Below, in pieces: positions 52,372-63,336 of a stretch of 64,000 nt of DNA. Each line of letters starts with the position of its first letter. The stretch's first letter is position 1. The stretch spans positions 124,001-188,000 of the forward strand of contig JANVFP010000007.1 in assembly GCA_027919835.1 (NCBI GenBank). The letters are read 5' to 3'. This DNA comes from Lentinula raphanica. Taxonomy: Eukaryota > Basidiomycota > Agaricomycetes > Agaricales > Omphalotaceae. A program made the position numbers and the translations under genes. Under the pieces are notes generated by a model. It was not told the origin of the DNA, did not search any database, and saw only the letters and a program-made list of their open reading frames with translations.

Positions 52372-55300
52372 ATGCCCTACCGGTTGTCTGCCACTCTGAA
52401 GGCACATACTTCTGATGTTAGCTTGATCGTGATCTACATGAATTCGCTCTCTCTCATCGCTTCATTGCATAGGTACGCGCTGTGAGCTCACCGACAAACG
52501 ACACCATCTTGTCAGCATCGCGAGATTCAACAGCGATTGCATGGCAGAGGTCCTCTAGCTCATCTAGTTTCACACCTGAATCCGTAATTCGCGCGAGTAC
52601 ACGATACGTGAATGCAGTAGCTTACATCTCACCGACTCCGGATGCACCGAAAGGTACGGTTTGCGATGTGAACTTGCATTGGCCAGTTTCTAACCTTCCT
52701 TGTCTTCAGGCTACGTGGTGACTGGTGGTCAAGACGCTATTATCAATGTCTTCTCGTTATCATCACTGAAGGAGGATCCTGATTTCTCTCTACTGGGCCA
52801 TTCGGAAAACGTGTGTGCATTAGATGTTACGCCTGGTGGAACCATAGTCTCTGGGTCTTGGGATCGGTGAGTGCCACAACTTCTAGATAGAATTTGTTAA
52901 ATATCTTCATTGTAGCACTGCTCGAGTGTGGAAGAACTTCAATCCGGCGTATGAACTCAAAGGGCATGAGCTATCAGTATGGGCAGTTCTGGCTGTGGAC
53001 GAGGATCAAGTCTTGACTGGTGAGTACAGTCACGACGATCGTCATGTCCATGATTTTGACCAACATCAGGTTCCGCGGACAAGACAATCAAGCTCTGGAA
53101 CCAGCATAAGTTGATTTCAACATTCCGCGGCCACCAAGACGCTGTTCGTGGGCTAGCCTTGATCCCAGACTTGGGTTTTGCATCGTGCTCTAACGACAGG
53201 TACGTAGCTCTAGTCCTCGTCCCTCCTACTTTGTCTGAGCAACCCTCATAAAGCGAAATCCGTGTCTGGACATTTGGCGGCGATTTGATCTATTCACTCT
53301 CAGGCCACACATCATTCGTTTACAGTCTGTCCATTCTACCGTCCGGTGGTCTGGTGTCAGGTGGCGAAGATCGTTCTGTTAGAGTGTGGCAGGGTACGTC
53401 TCGGGATCTATATGTTCATTGTAGCTTGACTCTAACTCAATGAGAATCTTAGATGGAGAATGTGCTCAAGTTCTTACCCATCCAGCCATCTCGGTTTGGT
53501 CCGTATCTACCATGCCAAACGGCGACATCGTCAGTGGCTGTAGTGATGGTGTTGTTCGTGTGTTCAGTGAAGCAGAAGATCGATGGGCATCCCCCGAAGA
53601 GCTCAAAGCCTACGATGACTTGATTGCCAGTCAAGCTCTTCCATCCCAGCAGATCGGCGATATCAAAAAGAGTGACCTTGCAGGGACAGAGGCGCTGAAT
53701 GCACCAGGTGAGCTTGGGCCGAAATATGAGTTGTCTCATCATTTCTCATGTTCGTAGGGAAGAAACCGGGAGATACAAAGATGATAAGAAATGGCGACAT
53801 TGTAGAGGTCTATCAGGTACGTCCTCCCTAGACCCGTTAATTGTGTTCTAAGGTTAAACGATCTTGATAGTGGGATGCGGATGCTATGTCATGGCAGCGG
53901 ATTGGAGAAGTCGTTGATGCTGTTGGGCAGGGCAGGAAACAGTTGTACCAGGGCAAAGAGTACGATTACGTTTTCGATGTGGATATCCAAGACGGGGTCC
54001 CTCCTTTGAAATTGCCATACAATGTCACAGGTGAGTAATAAGCTCAGCAGGTATTAAATCAATGAATCCGACAATCTTCGCAGAAAACCCTTTCTCCGCT
54101 GCTCAAAGATTCCTCCAAAACAACGACCTTCCGCTCTCCTACATCGATCAAGTGGTGAATTTCATAGAAACAAACACTGCCGGAGTCAAACTTGGATCGA
54201 ACGACGAATACGTAGACCCCTTCACAGGTACGAATTATTCCCTCTTACCACAATATACATGTGCTGTCGTGGTATGAATTCCAAGTCCTTGTGCCTAACC
54301 CAATTCAGGTGCCTCTAGGTATCGAAGCGGTGGAAGTGCAGCGCCTACTGCTAATTCAGGACCTTCGACTTATATGGATCCATATACTGGGGCTTCGAGA
54401 TACTCGGGTAGCTCTGCTGCTCCCACCTCGGCTCCTTCCTCAGCTTATATGGACCCTTTCACTGGTGCCTCGCGGTACACGGGTGCTGCGCCTGCTAATA
54501 ATGCTCCCCCTCCTCCTGTACCGGCAGCCCAAAAGCGGATTCCAATGGTATGATGCTGTGTTCTATTATTGTAAATTCGTCCCTCATGTACCGTTTTGAC
54601 TTGAAGGCCGCATGGAGTTTTTACAGGCCCGCCAATGTGCCTTCCATGAGCCAGAAGACTTTCGAAGTCGATGGAAGTCTGAGAGATGAAATCGTAGGTT
54701 TTGAGACGAGTTGAGAACCGTTTTTTTGTCACTGACATGATCTGATACAGTCCACTTCGTCGTTCGCTATGTATCCTCAAGAATTGAGCTCTTTTGAAGA
54801 CACTTTCGCTTATCTCACTCAAGCCACTGATCCCAAGTCGCGAGCCACGAATGTCGCTACTCCTACGGCGTCGAACGTCGATGCTATTATTCAAGTACTT
54901 GAACGATGGCCCTCAGCGGCTCTCTTTCCAGGTAAGTGGACTCACATCGAAAGTTCTCGGACTGTTGAACTCAAATCATGATCTTTGAATAGTCATCGAT
55001 CTCAGCCGCCTCGTCGCCGTGTTTTGTCCTGGCGCATTCGACTCTCCTACCATTAAGACTCGCTTCGTCAAAGCCCTAATGGAAGCAGGCGAATGGAACT
55101 CGCCGTGGAACCCGCCCCTTCCGAAATCGAGAGAGATCAATCTCACGTTGGTCCTGAAAACATTTGCAAACATGTTTCAGGAAGGCGTGAAGTTGGACGA
55201 AGCTTGGGTTAATGAAGTATGTCAATCGATTACATTTTTGCGACGGCGATTCATGGGTGTGGCTCCCAGGTTTTATCTGCTCTGGGCCAATTGCCTTATG

Positions 55301-55795
55301 AGGTATTGTCAAAGGCTCAACGCACTTGCTTAGCCACTATCCTTTTCAAGTACGTACCCGCATTCGTTCCCACAATGTCTGTTGTTTTTGACTTGACATA
55401 TTGTTAGCCTCTCCTGCACGCAACTGAGCTCTTCACTCGACGCCACTCAGCGTCAGCGTTTCTTCAAACTTGTTCTACGAGTGAGTGACCGAAGTGCTCT
55501 TATCATCACCATCTCGTTCACACCTTGTCCGTGTAGATCTTACAAAACGAGAAAACAGACGCAGAGACAGTATACCGTACCCTTTTCGCTATGGGCAATA
55601 CTGTAAGTGATTCCCCATCTCTCGGATCGATCTGCTCAATTTCGTGCCCAGTTGTACACCATGAAGTCCACGAGCAACAAATCAGAGCCGACACAATACC
55701 AACAGTTGGTTGAGACCCTTCCGTCTGTTTCTCGGACCTTTGCGAACGAAAGTCGTATCCAAGATCTCAGCGCTGAGGTCAAGAGCTTGTTGTAG
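52372..55795 (+). CDS. DOA1: Doa1/Ufd3/PLAA, ubiquitin-binding cofactor of Cdc48
   Basis: Many short exons; the frame was followed through all three domains. WD40 propeller, from the start MPYRLSATLKAHTSDVRAVS to about 53575 (SGSWDRTARVWKN, GSADKTIKLWNQHKL, CSNDSEIRVWTFGG, SGGEDRSVRVWQ, SGCSDGVVRVFSEAEDRW). PFU ubiquitin-binding domain, about 53760-54260 (VEVYQWDADAMSWQRIGEVVD, GKEYDYVFDVDIQDG, NPFSAAQRFLQNNDLP). C-terminal PUL armadillo domain, about 54780-55795 (TFAYLTQATD, VIDLSRLVAVFCPG, LSCTQLSSSL). Between PFU and PUL is a linker with three near-identical units YVDPFTG / YMDPYTGASRYSG / YMDPFTGASRYTG. The protein binds Cdc48/p97 through PUL and works in ubiquitin turnover and organelle quality control. 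The final helix ends VKSLL, as is usual for PUL. Confidence 0.92.
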
Positions 55796-56080
55796 AACTT
55801 GCATAATATACAGAAATGTGTATGGAAGGGTGTATCAAAGGAGTTGTGCACTTGGCTTCTTCATTGGGGTTATTATCTCGGTTGGGTTCATGATGATAGG
55901 GATGCAGATAGGTTGTAGAGTCTAATATAGTCAATGGACAAAAGGTACCTTTGTGACTGGTGTTCGATGTATGTAGCCGGAAAGAGTATAGCACGAGAGA
56001 GTGATTACAGCTCAGGTGAAATGATGATAGAATTCCAAGACACACTACCCTAACCGCCTGGAAAGTACGCAATGCTGGTG

Positions 56081-57343
56081 TCATATAGATTGTTCCTTCT
56101 TCGGTGGCCTACCCCGTCTCCGAATCGCTGGATCGATACTATGCTTATCGTACATTATACCAAAAGGATATCTACCTCGACGCCTACAGGCATCCCAAAA
56201 GACTTTCGCCATCGCCTTGACAGCCCATTGTTGAGAAAAGCGACGGGTTTCCGGGAAGCGGTTCTCGACCTAGGAAAAACAGTCGTCGGTACAACGCAGA
56301 AAGTATCGCAAGAGGGAAGACACAAACCGCATCGTACGCCTGGACCAGTTTCTCGGGCTGTTGGGCTCTCCATGGCACAGACCAGTCAAGGCTCACGGCC
56401 ATCAAATTCTCCCTCACGCAAGTCTAGCTCAGTATAAGTATGTTGTAGCAGCGTATCAGATCCTAGTTGACCCTCACCCGTAGACTGTTCCATTCTCGTT
56501 TATCGTATCCGATATATGTACGAATGACACTCATAGGAACCTTGTAGATAGGATCCAAACGAGGAATAGTACGCGCCGGAAAGTCGTCTTTGCCTTCCAA
56601 AGAGTCCAAAGAGGAACTCGCGATTCTTTCACTTCTGATATGATACTTGCGTTGATTCCAGTACTGTTGAGCTATCCGTTTCACGGCCCATTGGTTTTCG
56701 AACCGACGGGTTTCTGGGAATTGTTGTTCGACCTGAGATCGAATCGGTCAATATGGACTCGTCCACATGTTTAGATAGGAGAAAACGCACGCACGGCGTG
56801 ATATGCTATAGCGAGTTTCTTTTTGTCTTGGTCCCTCAATCTTCGTGACCAGTCGAGTCTGGCAGCGGCCAGGTTGTCCCGAATGCAACTCTGATGCGAA
56901 AAGGGTTAGTCAACAACAACAATAGGTATGCTGAATGGCATAGCTTGTCAACGCACCCGCAAAATGTTCCACTTCTTTTTATCATATCCCAGGACCTCTC
57001 GAATCATGCTTGTACCCGGACGCGGTCGCGACACCTTTGAACGAGGTTCAGGTTGAGTTATGACATCGTCGCCGTGCCTCTGACTGCTATTGCCACCACC
57101 CTGGACTCGCTTCTTCGTGTGTATCTCTTCGAAGACGCGGCAACTGCTCGAAATGAGTCGTGTGCTTGAGCCAGGTTGCAGTCGAATGAAACAAGGACGA
57201 AGTTGTCTTAACCTGAACGATGAACGAGTTTGTGAGTACTAATTGAGGAAGGCAAGGAAAGCAAAAACATGCATTACGCGCTCAACTCTCCGTCCAGATT
57301 CCTTCAATTGTGGGCTTGACCATATCCAAGGCCTCACGAACAT
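56081..57343 (-). CDS. Unknown protein with a duplicated exon block and an AT-hook-like C-terminus
   Basis: Not recognised. Start ATG at 57343 gives MFVRPWIWSS; its exon ends in phase with the next (from 57239). The first ~100 residues are rich in Arg and Ser. Then a module of three exon pieces occurs twice. Copy 1: IREVLGYDKKKWNILR | SCIRDNLAAARLDWS ... IAYHA | VEQQFPETRRFENQWAVKRI. Copy 2: IRTYIGYDKREWNSLR | TCVRENLMAVSLDWS ... QAYDA | VENRFPETRRFSQQWAVKAM. Introns fall at the same places in both, with GTGCGT, GTGAGG and GTTTGT donors. The C-terminus RRRGRPPKK has the RGRP core of an AT-hook, so a DNA-binding or nuclear role is possible. The Arg-rich N-terminus could also be read as a mitochondrial presequence. 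Stop at 56081-56083. Confidence 0.65.
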
Positions 57344-57972
57344 CGGATGATGAAATCAGTTGAATGAAGATCTTGAGCTTTTCAAGCTCAAATAACGCAG
57401 ACCGTCACTATTGTTTTGTGAAAAGTAATGACTGTATGATGAGGTATGATGTTGTCGGGATTCCAAGTTAGACTCGTGGTGGCAGTGCAAATTTCTACCA
57501 GACGCCAAACTCTCACCTCGACTCTACCAAGCTCATACCAAGCCCGTACCAAACACTGAACAGAATGAGATACATCGCCGCTGTCTATAGCTGAACGACG
57601 CTGCACGGCGGCAGAGAATCGTTTTCAGATGGCGCATAAAGTGCTCAAAAGGGTTCTATTTTTCTGAATTTCAGCCTTTTTTTCCGGTTTTACACATGGT
57701 GAGTGATGCAGTTGAGCTGTTAGATGATCTCAGAGGCTATGTGTGCATGGTGATTCAAGAGTCTTGGCGAGCGATTTTCTCTATCAACGGTATCGATTGG
57801 ATACTTCGGCATCCTCAGCCCCAATGGCCATCTTTTCGATACATAAAGCCTCATTCGAAGCATTTCCCCCTCAGAGCTGGTCTCCCCTTACTACAACCAA
57901 CGCACTTTGCTTCTTCGGAAACGTCTATCGCCCGTTGCCAATTACCCTCTTCCAAAATTTACTTCTGCTATT

Positions 57973-58937
57973 ATGACTCGTTCCACCACTCGGGCTCTAG
58001 CTATGTTGCTTCTCGGAGGATCCATCTCTTCCGGTGTCCTTTCTGCTCCTACTTCTATTTCTTCCCGCTCCATGAGCTCTAGTCCGATCTTGAATGGAGC
58101 TCAGACTCCGGAGATCCCCACTTCGTGTGCCAGACTGCCAGGATCACGGTCTCGTAGTGGCCCAAACCCGCACCGACGTCGTGGAGTTCATGCCAATATT
58201 GTTCCTCAACGAGTACTAGTACGTCTTGGTTTGCTCAGTGTCGGGGTATTATGAAACCGTTATTTCAGGATGGTGATGACCTTGCTACTAAGACCTCAGA
58301 ACGCAATGTGAATGAGGATGTGAGTGCCAAGTGGCCTTTCTGAGCTGCATTTTCTGCTTTTTTTACTGATTGTCGGTATCGTGTCAACTCTTCCTCTAGG
58401 CCACTGTATCACTGTCAGTCTTGGAGGGCCGAGCTGCACATGGCTCGGAACCAGATGATTGGGACGTCGTAGGATCAGAATCAGCACTAGATGATTCAGA
58501 TTCATCACACTGCGACTATGACTCAGACTCCGAGGCTGAGTGGGAGCTTGTGTCATCCTGGGTCCATTCGCGGAAAAAGGGAAAGTTGTCTCAAGATCCC
58601 AAAAAACGTTACAAACAGGTGAGTTTCATTATCTCCTAATTGTTAAGTTTATGCGTCTGATGCTCCGGATAACAAGTTTGTGCAGACTTTTATGGATATC
58701 AAGAAGATTTTAGAGTCCGTGCCAGTGGAACGTACAGACGCGAAGGGATTGGAAGAGTACAGCAATTTCCTCCGACACTATCTCATACCGTTTCCACTCG
58801 TAACAGACAAAGTTCGAACTGAGGCTGAAGAAATTCTGGGCAAACTCAACGCAGAGATGGAGGAAAGGAGGGAAAGGAAGGAAAGGACTCAGGAAAAGGG
58901 TCGAATGGAGAAGCGAGGGCAGTCATTAGAGGAGTAG
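57973..58937 (+). CDS. Secreted-type family protein, copy A, 255 aa
   Basis: Exons 57973-58218, 58269-58319, 58400-58618 and 58686-58937 add to 256 codons including the stop. The start MTRSTTRALAMLLLGGSISS begins a clear signal peptide, with cleavage likely after VLSA. The next ~70 residues are Ser/Pro/Arg-rich with one Cys near CARLPGS and a dibasic HRRRGV site. The middle is acidic (DDWDVVGSESALDDSDSS). The last exon predicts a coiled coil (FMDIKKILESVP, VRTEAEEILGKLNAEMEERR), ending in charged residues. No known family is recognised. Its twin is at 59773; the signal peptide, EGRA module and coiled-coil end are shared, while the middle has diverged strongly, as expected for a fast-evolving secreted protein. 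Confidence 0.7.
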
Positions 58938-59772
58938 AGCGCTGTCTTGTTGTATAGTATGAAATGTATTCATGCGTTCGCTGGTCGACGCAGAGTTACA
59001 TCAATATCGTCCACTCACAAAAGACTGAACCGTTCCAACTTCCGATATATCAATAGGGCCTACATAGTAGTCACTATCATCTCCGTCGAGCGTAGTGTAA
59101 ACAATTGGATGGGATGAACGGAGAGGGCCCCCTCGACAAATTCCAAAGATACATCGATCGGCTATTCGACCCCTCAGGTGAAGCGGGCTGGTAGTATGTA
59201 TCTACGACTCATGACGGTGTCGGAGTTTCTTCGAAGTTTGAAGAGTCGTGCCAGACTGCCAGTGGCAGTGCAACTTGAGTATCCTTCTACCACTGACCAC
59301 ACTCTACCATAACTGTGTGACCACAGTACCGAGCACGGAGCAGAATGAGATACATCTATGCGCTGCCTATAGCAGCCTATAGCTGAACGCAGCGAACGGA
59401 GGTAGGAAAGCTGTTTCTAGATAGCGCATAAAGTGCTCAACGAGGTCTCCTTTTCTCCCAGTTTTCAACCTTTCTTCCGATTGTGCACATGGTGAGTGAT
59501 GTAGCCGGGCTGTTAGAGGATCTCAGAGGCTATGTGTGCATGGTGATCCAAGAATCTTGGCGAGCAATTTTCTCTATCAACGCCGGTATCGATTGGATAA
59601 AGTTCGGCAGCCTCAGCCCCAATGGCTATCTTTTCGATACATAAAGCCTCATTCGAATCATTTCCCCCCCTCAGAGCTGGTCTCCCCTTACTACAACAAA
59701 CGTACTTTGCTTCTTCAGAAACGTCTATCGCCCGTTGCCAACTACACTCTTCAAAAATCTACTTCTGCTATC

Positions 59773-60841
59773 ATGACTCGTTCAACCGCTAGAGTTTTAG
59801 CTGTCTTGTTTCTCGGAGGAGCCATCTCTTCTGGTGTTCTTGCTGCTCCTACGTTGATACCTTCCCAATCAATGAGCTCCATTCAAGGTCGGAATGGTGC
59901 TCAGACTCCGCAATGTCCCAGCTCATGTGCCAGACTGGGATCGCTGTCTGGCAGTGGCCCAACCTCGAAAGTTCCTACGCACCAACGTCGTGGAGTTTAT
60001 GCCAATCTTGTTTCGCGACGAACAGTATGTCTTCTCAAGCTGTTCGCTCAGCGTTCCGATTATCACTTAACCATTGTCTCAGGATGGTGATGACCTTATC
60101 ACTGTTACGAGCTCAGAGCGCAAGGAAAATGGGGACTCAGATGTGAGTGGTGTTCCCGAGCTTCATTTGCTGTTTCTTTTTCTGATTGTCGGTATTGTGT
60201 TAATTTCTCATATTAAAGGCCAGTGTCCCCGTCTTGGAGGGCCGAGCTGGTCGTCGTGGCTCGGATGCCAGTTGGGAGGACTTAGGATCAGAATTGGTGG
60301 ATGTGCCAAACTCAGCTTCAGCCGAGCCGAAGCACCTCTCGCAGGGAAGTGTAGCACCATCACAGTCCGAGGCTGAAGCTCCCGGTTTTCAAGGGATTGA
60401 TCCGTTGAGATCTCCTCTTGTGGTGCGTTGATTATTTAATCGTTCTTTGTGGCACTAGGGGCTAAAGTCCCAACCTCCTCCGCAGACTGAGAAAGATGAA
60501 CAATTGTCTGAAGTTTCGGGTCATTCTCAACAGGTGGGTTTCATGATCTGCCAATCGTTCTTTGCACGTCTCATGCTCAGGATCACATTCAGCAATTGCG
60601 CAATCTTGAGAATCTGAGGGATACTTTGGGAAACCTGAAAGAGGAGGACACAGCGGTGATAGAGTCTCGGATCTTTTGCATCAAAACCTGCATCATAAAG
60701 GACCCAGGCACGGCAGCAGACATTCGAAAACAAGGTGAAGAAATTTTGCACAAACTCAACGCAGAGATCGAGAGGAGGAAGGGAGGAGTCCAGAGTGAAG
60801 TTCAGAAGGGGTCTACTGGAACGGAGCAACTTGAGCAGTAG
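59773..60841 (+). CDS. Secreted-type family protein, copy B, 274 aa
   Basis: Exons 59773-60024, 60083-60142, 60219-60422, 60486-60533 and 60581-60841 add to 275 codons including the stop. Signal peptide MTRSTARVLAVLFLGGAISS with probable cleavage after VLAA. It shares NGAQTP, SCARL, RRGV.AN, DGDDL and VLEGRA with copy A and a C-terminal coiled coil (QLRNLENLRDTLGNLKEED, GEEILHKLNAEIERRKGG). An extra 48-bp exon lies before the coiled coil. The open frame continues upstream of the ATG to 59536, but the signal peptide and the match to copy A favour 59773 as the start. Function unknown. Confidence 0.7.
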
Positions 60842-61149
60842 TCGTTATCCATGTTGTTCATTATGTTGAGAAGTGGAGAGTTGTCTTGTTGTATAGCTTG
60901 AAATGTATCCATGCGTTCGCTGGTCAACGCAGAGTTACATCAACATTGTCCCCCTCACATAAGACTGAACCGTTCCAATATAGGACCTACCTACTCTCTG
61001 CTATCTCCGTCGAGCATGGTGTAAATGGTGAGATGAGGTTAATAGGGAGACCCCTTGACGACTTGAAATCCTACCAGACATCCTTGAACAACGTTTCGTG
61101 GGCTCCTCTGGATCCTGACTGCCTCAAGAGGAGCAGAAGTCGGAAGGCA

Positions 61150-61962
61150 AGATGATACCACTAAGCCCTATTGTTATCGTACTAGAAGTGAAGAGCTGTC
61201 TTGTTGTATACGAATTACATTCATGCACTCGCTGGTCGAGGCACTGAAGACATGGCTATCTCGCATAGTAAGTACTAAGGTCGAACGGGTTTCAATAGGT
61301 TTCAATATGTCGATTTCAGTTGAGCATGGCCGGGAGAACTCATTAATATAGTCTCTCCAAGTCAGAATTGTCGGCTGGGAATGGCGATACAATCGTTGCA
61401 CTCGACCTAGAGCTCATCGGATGAAGGTGTCGCGACGGCTGGGGCAGTGGCAGGGCTGGGGAATTGCCGTCTTACGTAGTGGCGCTGAGTCACGGTGCGC
61501 TCACTGATCAAACAAAGAACCAAACACCATGATCCTGGCACCTCCGAGTCCCAACACCGTTTAGCATCCTGATCATCTACCAACTGCTCCGCGAGTCTTC
61601 TTCAGTGAGTTTTGAGAGTGATATGTTGTCTCCAGGTTGTTGGGGAATCTTGGTGAGCTAAATTCCTAATGTGACAGTATCGATTCGAATTGGATGCTGA
61701 GGTACTCTATCCTGTCTCATCCTGCTTCTCATCGCCGTCACATCACCTGTTATTCCCTCTATGAGCTGGCCGGGTTTCCCTTTCATTGTGAATGGTATCG
61801 ATATCGATTAGACATTGAGTTGGCCGACGGAATTGTTCAGTGCGCTGCATCTCTGATCTTCTACTGGCTCGTACATCTAGATCCATGGTTCATAAAGTGC
61901 TCAAAAGGATCTTCTGTTATCTCCTACTATTCAATTCCTCTTTCCATCTTGCAGCATGGTGG
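61150..61962 (+). pseudogene. Third, broken unit of the secreted-protein tandem family
   Basis: At 61195 the 3'-flank motif (CTGTCTTGTTGTATA, followed by CATTCATGCACTCGCTGGTCGA) recurs a third time. At 61891-61909 the upstream motif CATAAAGTGCTCAAAAGGA recurs, followed by CATGGTGG at 61955-61962, which aligns with the CATGGTGAGTGA found upstream of copies A and B. At this point the right-hand retrotransposon begins. The rest of the copy, if it survives, lies beyond the window. Confidence 0.6.
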
Positions 61963-62687
61963 TGATATGCCTGAAAATAATCTGTATATAAAATTCTCGG
62001 AATTTTAGAATTCTCAATTATGAAGAAAGGATAATCACCTTGACAGGAATAGAATGCAGAAAGGATAATTATTTTGACAAGAATACAAAGTAGAATAGAA
62101 TTATGACAGATATTATGGGACTGTTCCAGGCCTGTGGAGCTATATCAAAGGCTCTAGGCCAGTGGAGCAATATAAGACCCTGAGATCTGTATCACAGCCT
62201 ACATGTATATAAAGGCCCCAACATCTAGAAAGGGCCCAAGCTTTCTTCTCCCCCCACTTTTGTAGTGAGTGTTGATCCTACACTAGTGAGAGAGATTGCT
62301 TCTGTCTGTATAGAAGAGAAGAGGTGTTCCGAAACTTGTATATAACTCAGAAAGACTTGTATTTGATAACTCAGAAGAAAAGAAAAGAAGTAAAGTTATT
62401 CAAAGACAAAGTTTAGTAAAGTTATTATAAGTCAGATTCAGGACTCAGCAGTAGAGAGATAGCACAGCAGTAGAGAAATAGCAAGCCCAAGTTTGATAGA
62501 ACTTGTGACAGAAAAACTATCACCCCTACTCTTCTAGGCAAAGAGTTAGATTCCAACATTTTAATTTTATATCTTTTTGTGCACCCTCAGAACTTAGTGT
62601 TTGAGTTTGTGTGTGTGTATTGGTGTGTAAATTGGACTTTGGAGTTCAAAGTATACATTTTATATTCATACCAAAATCAGCATATCA
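61963..62687 (+). mobile_element. 5' LTR of the right Ty3/gypsy element (725 bp)
   Basis: The ends form a perfect 8-bp inverted repeat, TGATATGC...GCATATCA. A primer-binding site starts two bases after the right end, and a TATA box lies at 62206. Two related stretches (GAAAGGATAAT..TTGACA) near 62022-62095 form an imperfect tandem in U3. The element is in the same orientation as the one at the left edge but is a different family. Confidence 0.8.
62206..62213 (+). promoter_or_regulatory. TATA box of the right LTR
   Basis: TATATAAA lies about 245 bp into the LTR, followed by a CT-rich stretch near 62250-62270 where transcription may start. Confidence 0.55.
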
Positions 62688-62689
62688 TC

Positions 62690-62706
62690 TGGAGCCCACT
62701 GCGAGG
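62690..62706 (+). other. Primer-binding site of the right element
   Basis: TGGAGCCCACTGCGAGG starts two bases after the LTR. TGG is the complement of the tRNA CCA end, and the layout is that of LTR elements. The tRNA used was not identified. Confidence 0.6.
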
Positions 62707-63336
62707 GGGTCAAAAGATTTAAATTTTGGTGTTTGAAATCTACCAACTTTGTCAAAACTTGCAATCATTGCACCCAAAAAGAGTCAAGCAACACTTGCTA
62801 ACTCAAGTCTTGAATCTGAGCAATCAGTTTTGAGATCTAGAAAAGAAGAACAGAGACAACAGAGAGCTGACAGAGCTGCCAAGAGAGAAAATTTGAAGAA
62901 TTTATCTTCAAGCAGTTCTAGGCCCACTGCAGGATCATCTTCACAAAGACTTCCAAGTACAGAATTTGCTACTTCTACTCCAATCAGAGACAGAGCTATC
63001 TTGCCACTGAGAGGTGTAACAAGTAAGAGAGTAAAATCTAACTTGAAAGTTCAACAAAAGAGAACAGCATCTTTGCCTATCTCAAACCCTGCACAAAGTT
63101 CATCTTCTGTGACCAAGTCCATTCCTGTTGAAACTCAAGTTTCTGAGGAAGAAGACAATTCTTTTGAAGATTTTCAAAGCTTTGTGTCTACACATAATTT
63201 CATTTCAGAGTTAGAAGGACCTTTATCTCCTCTTACTTCTATCTCCAGTTTTGACCAAGGAACTTTACTTGGTACTCCAAATTTTAATCCCAACTCCCAG
63301 CCATCTCCTTTTGAAAATTTTAATTTACCTTACAAA

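Larger units (their letters stand above)
57540..60990 (+). repeat. Tandem duplication of about 1.8 kb (promoter, gene, 3' flank)
   Basis: The two coding starts are exactly 1800 bp apart (57973 and 59773). Similarity covers the upstream region (shared CATAAAGTGCTCAA near 57634 and 59426, CACATGGTGAGTGATG near 57691 and 59487), the first exons, and the 3' flank (CTGTCTTGTTGTATAG near 58942; same words near 60881). A third partial unit lies at 61190-61962. Confidence 0.85.

Noticed and set aside
57696..58082. A 128-codon plus-strand frame starting MVSDAVELLDDLRGYV upstream of copy A.
   Set aside because: The matching region of copy B (from about 59490) does not keep this frame, and the signal peptide start at 57973 is the better model; probably leader sequence.
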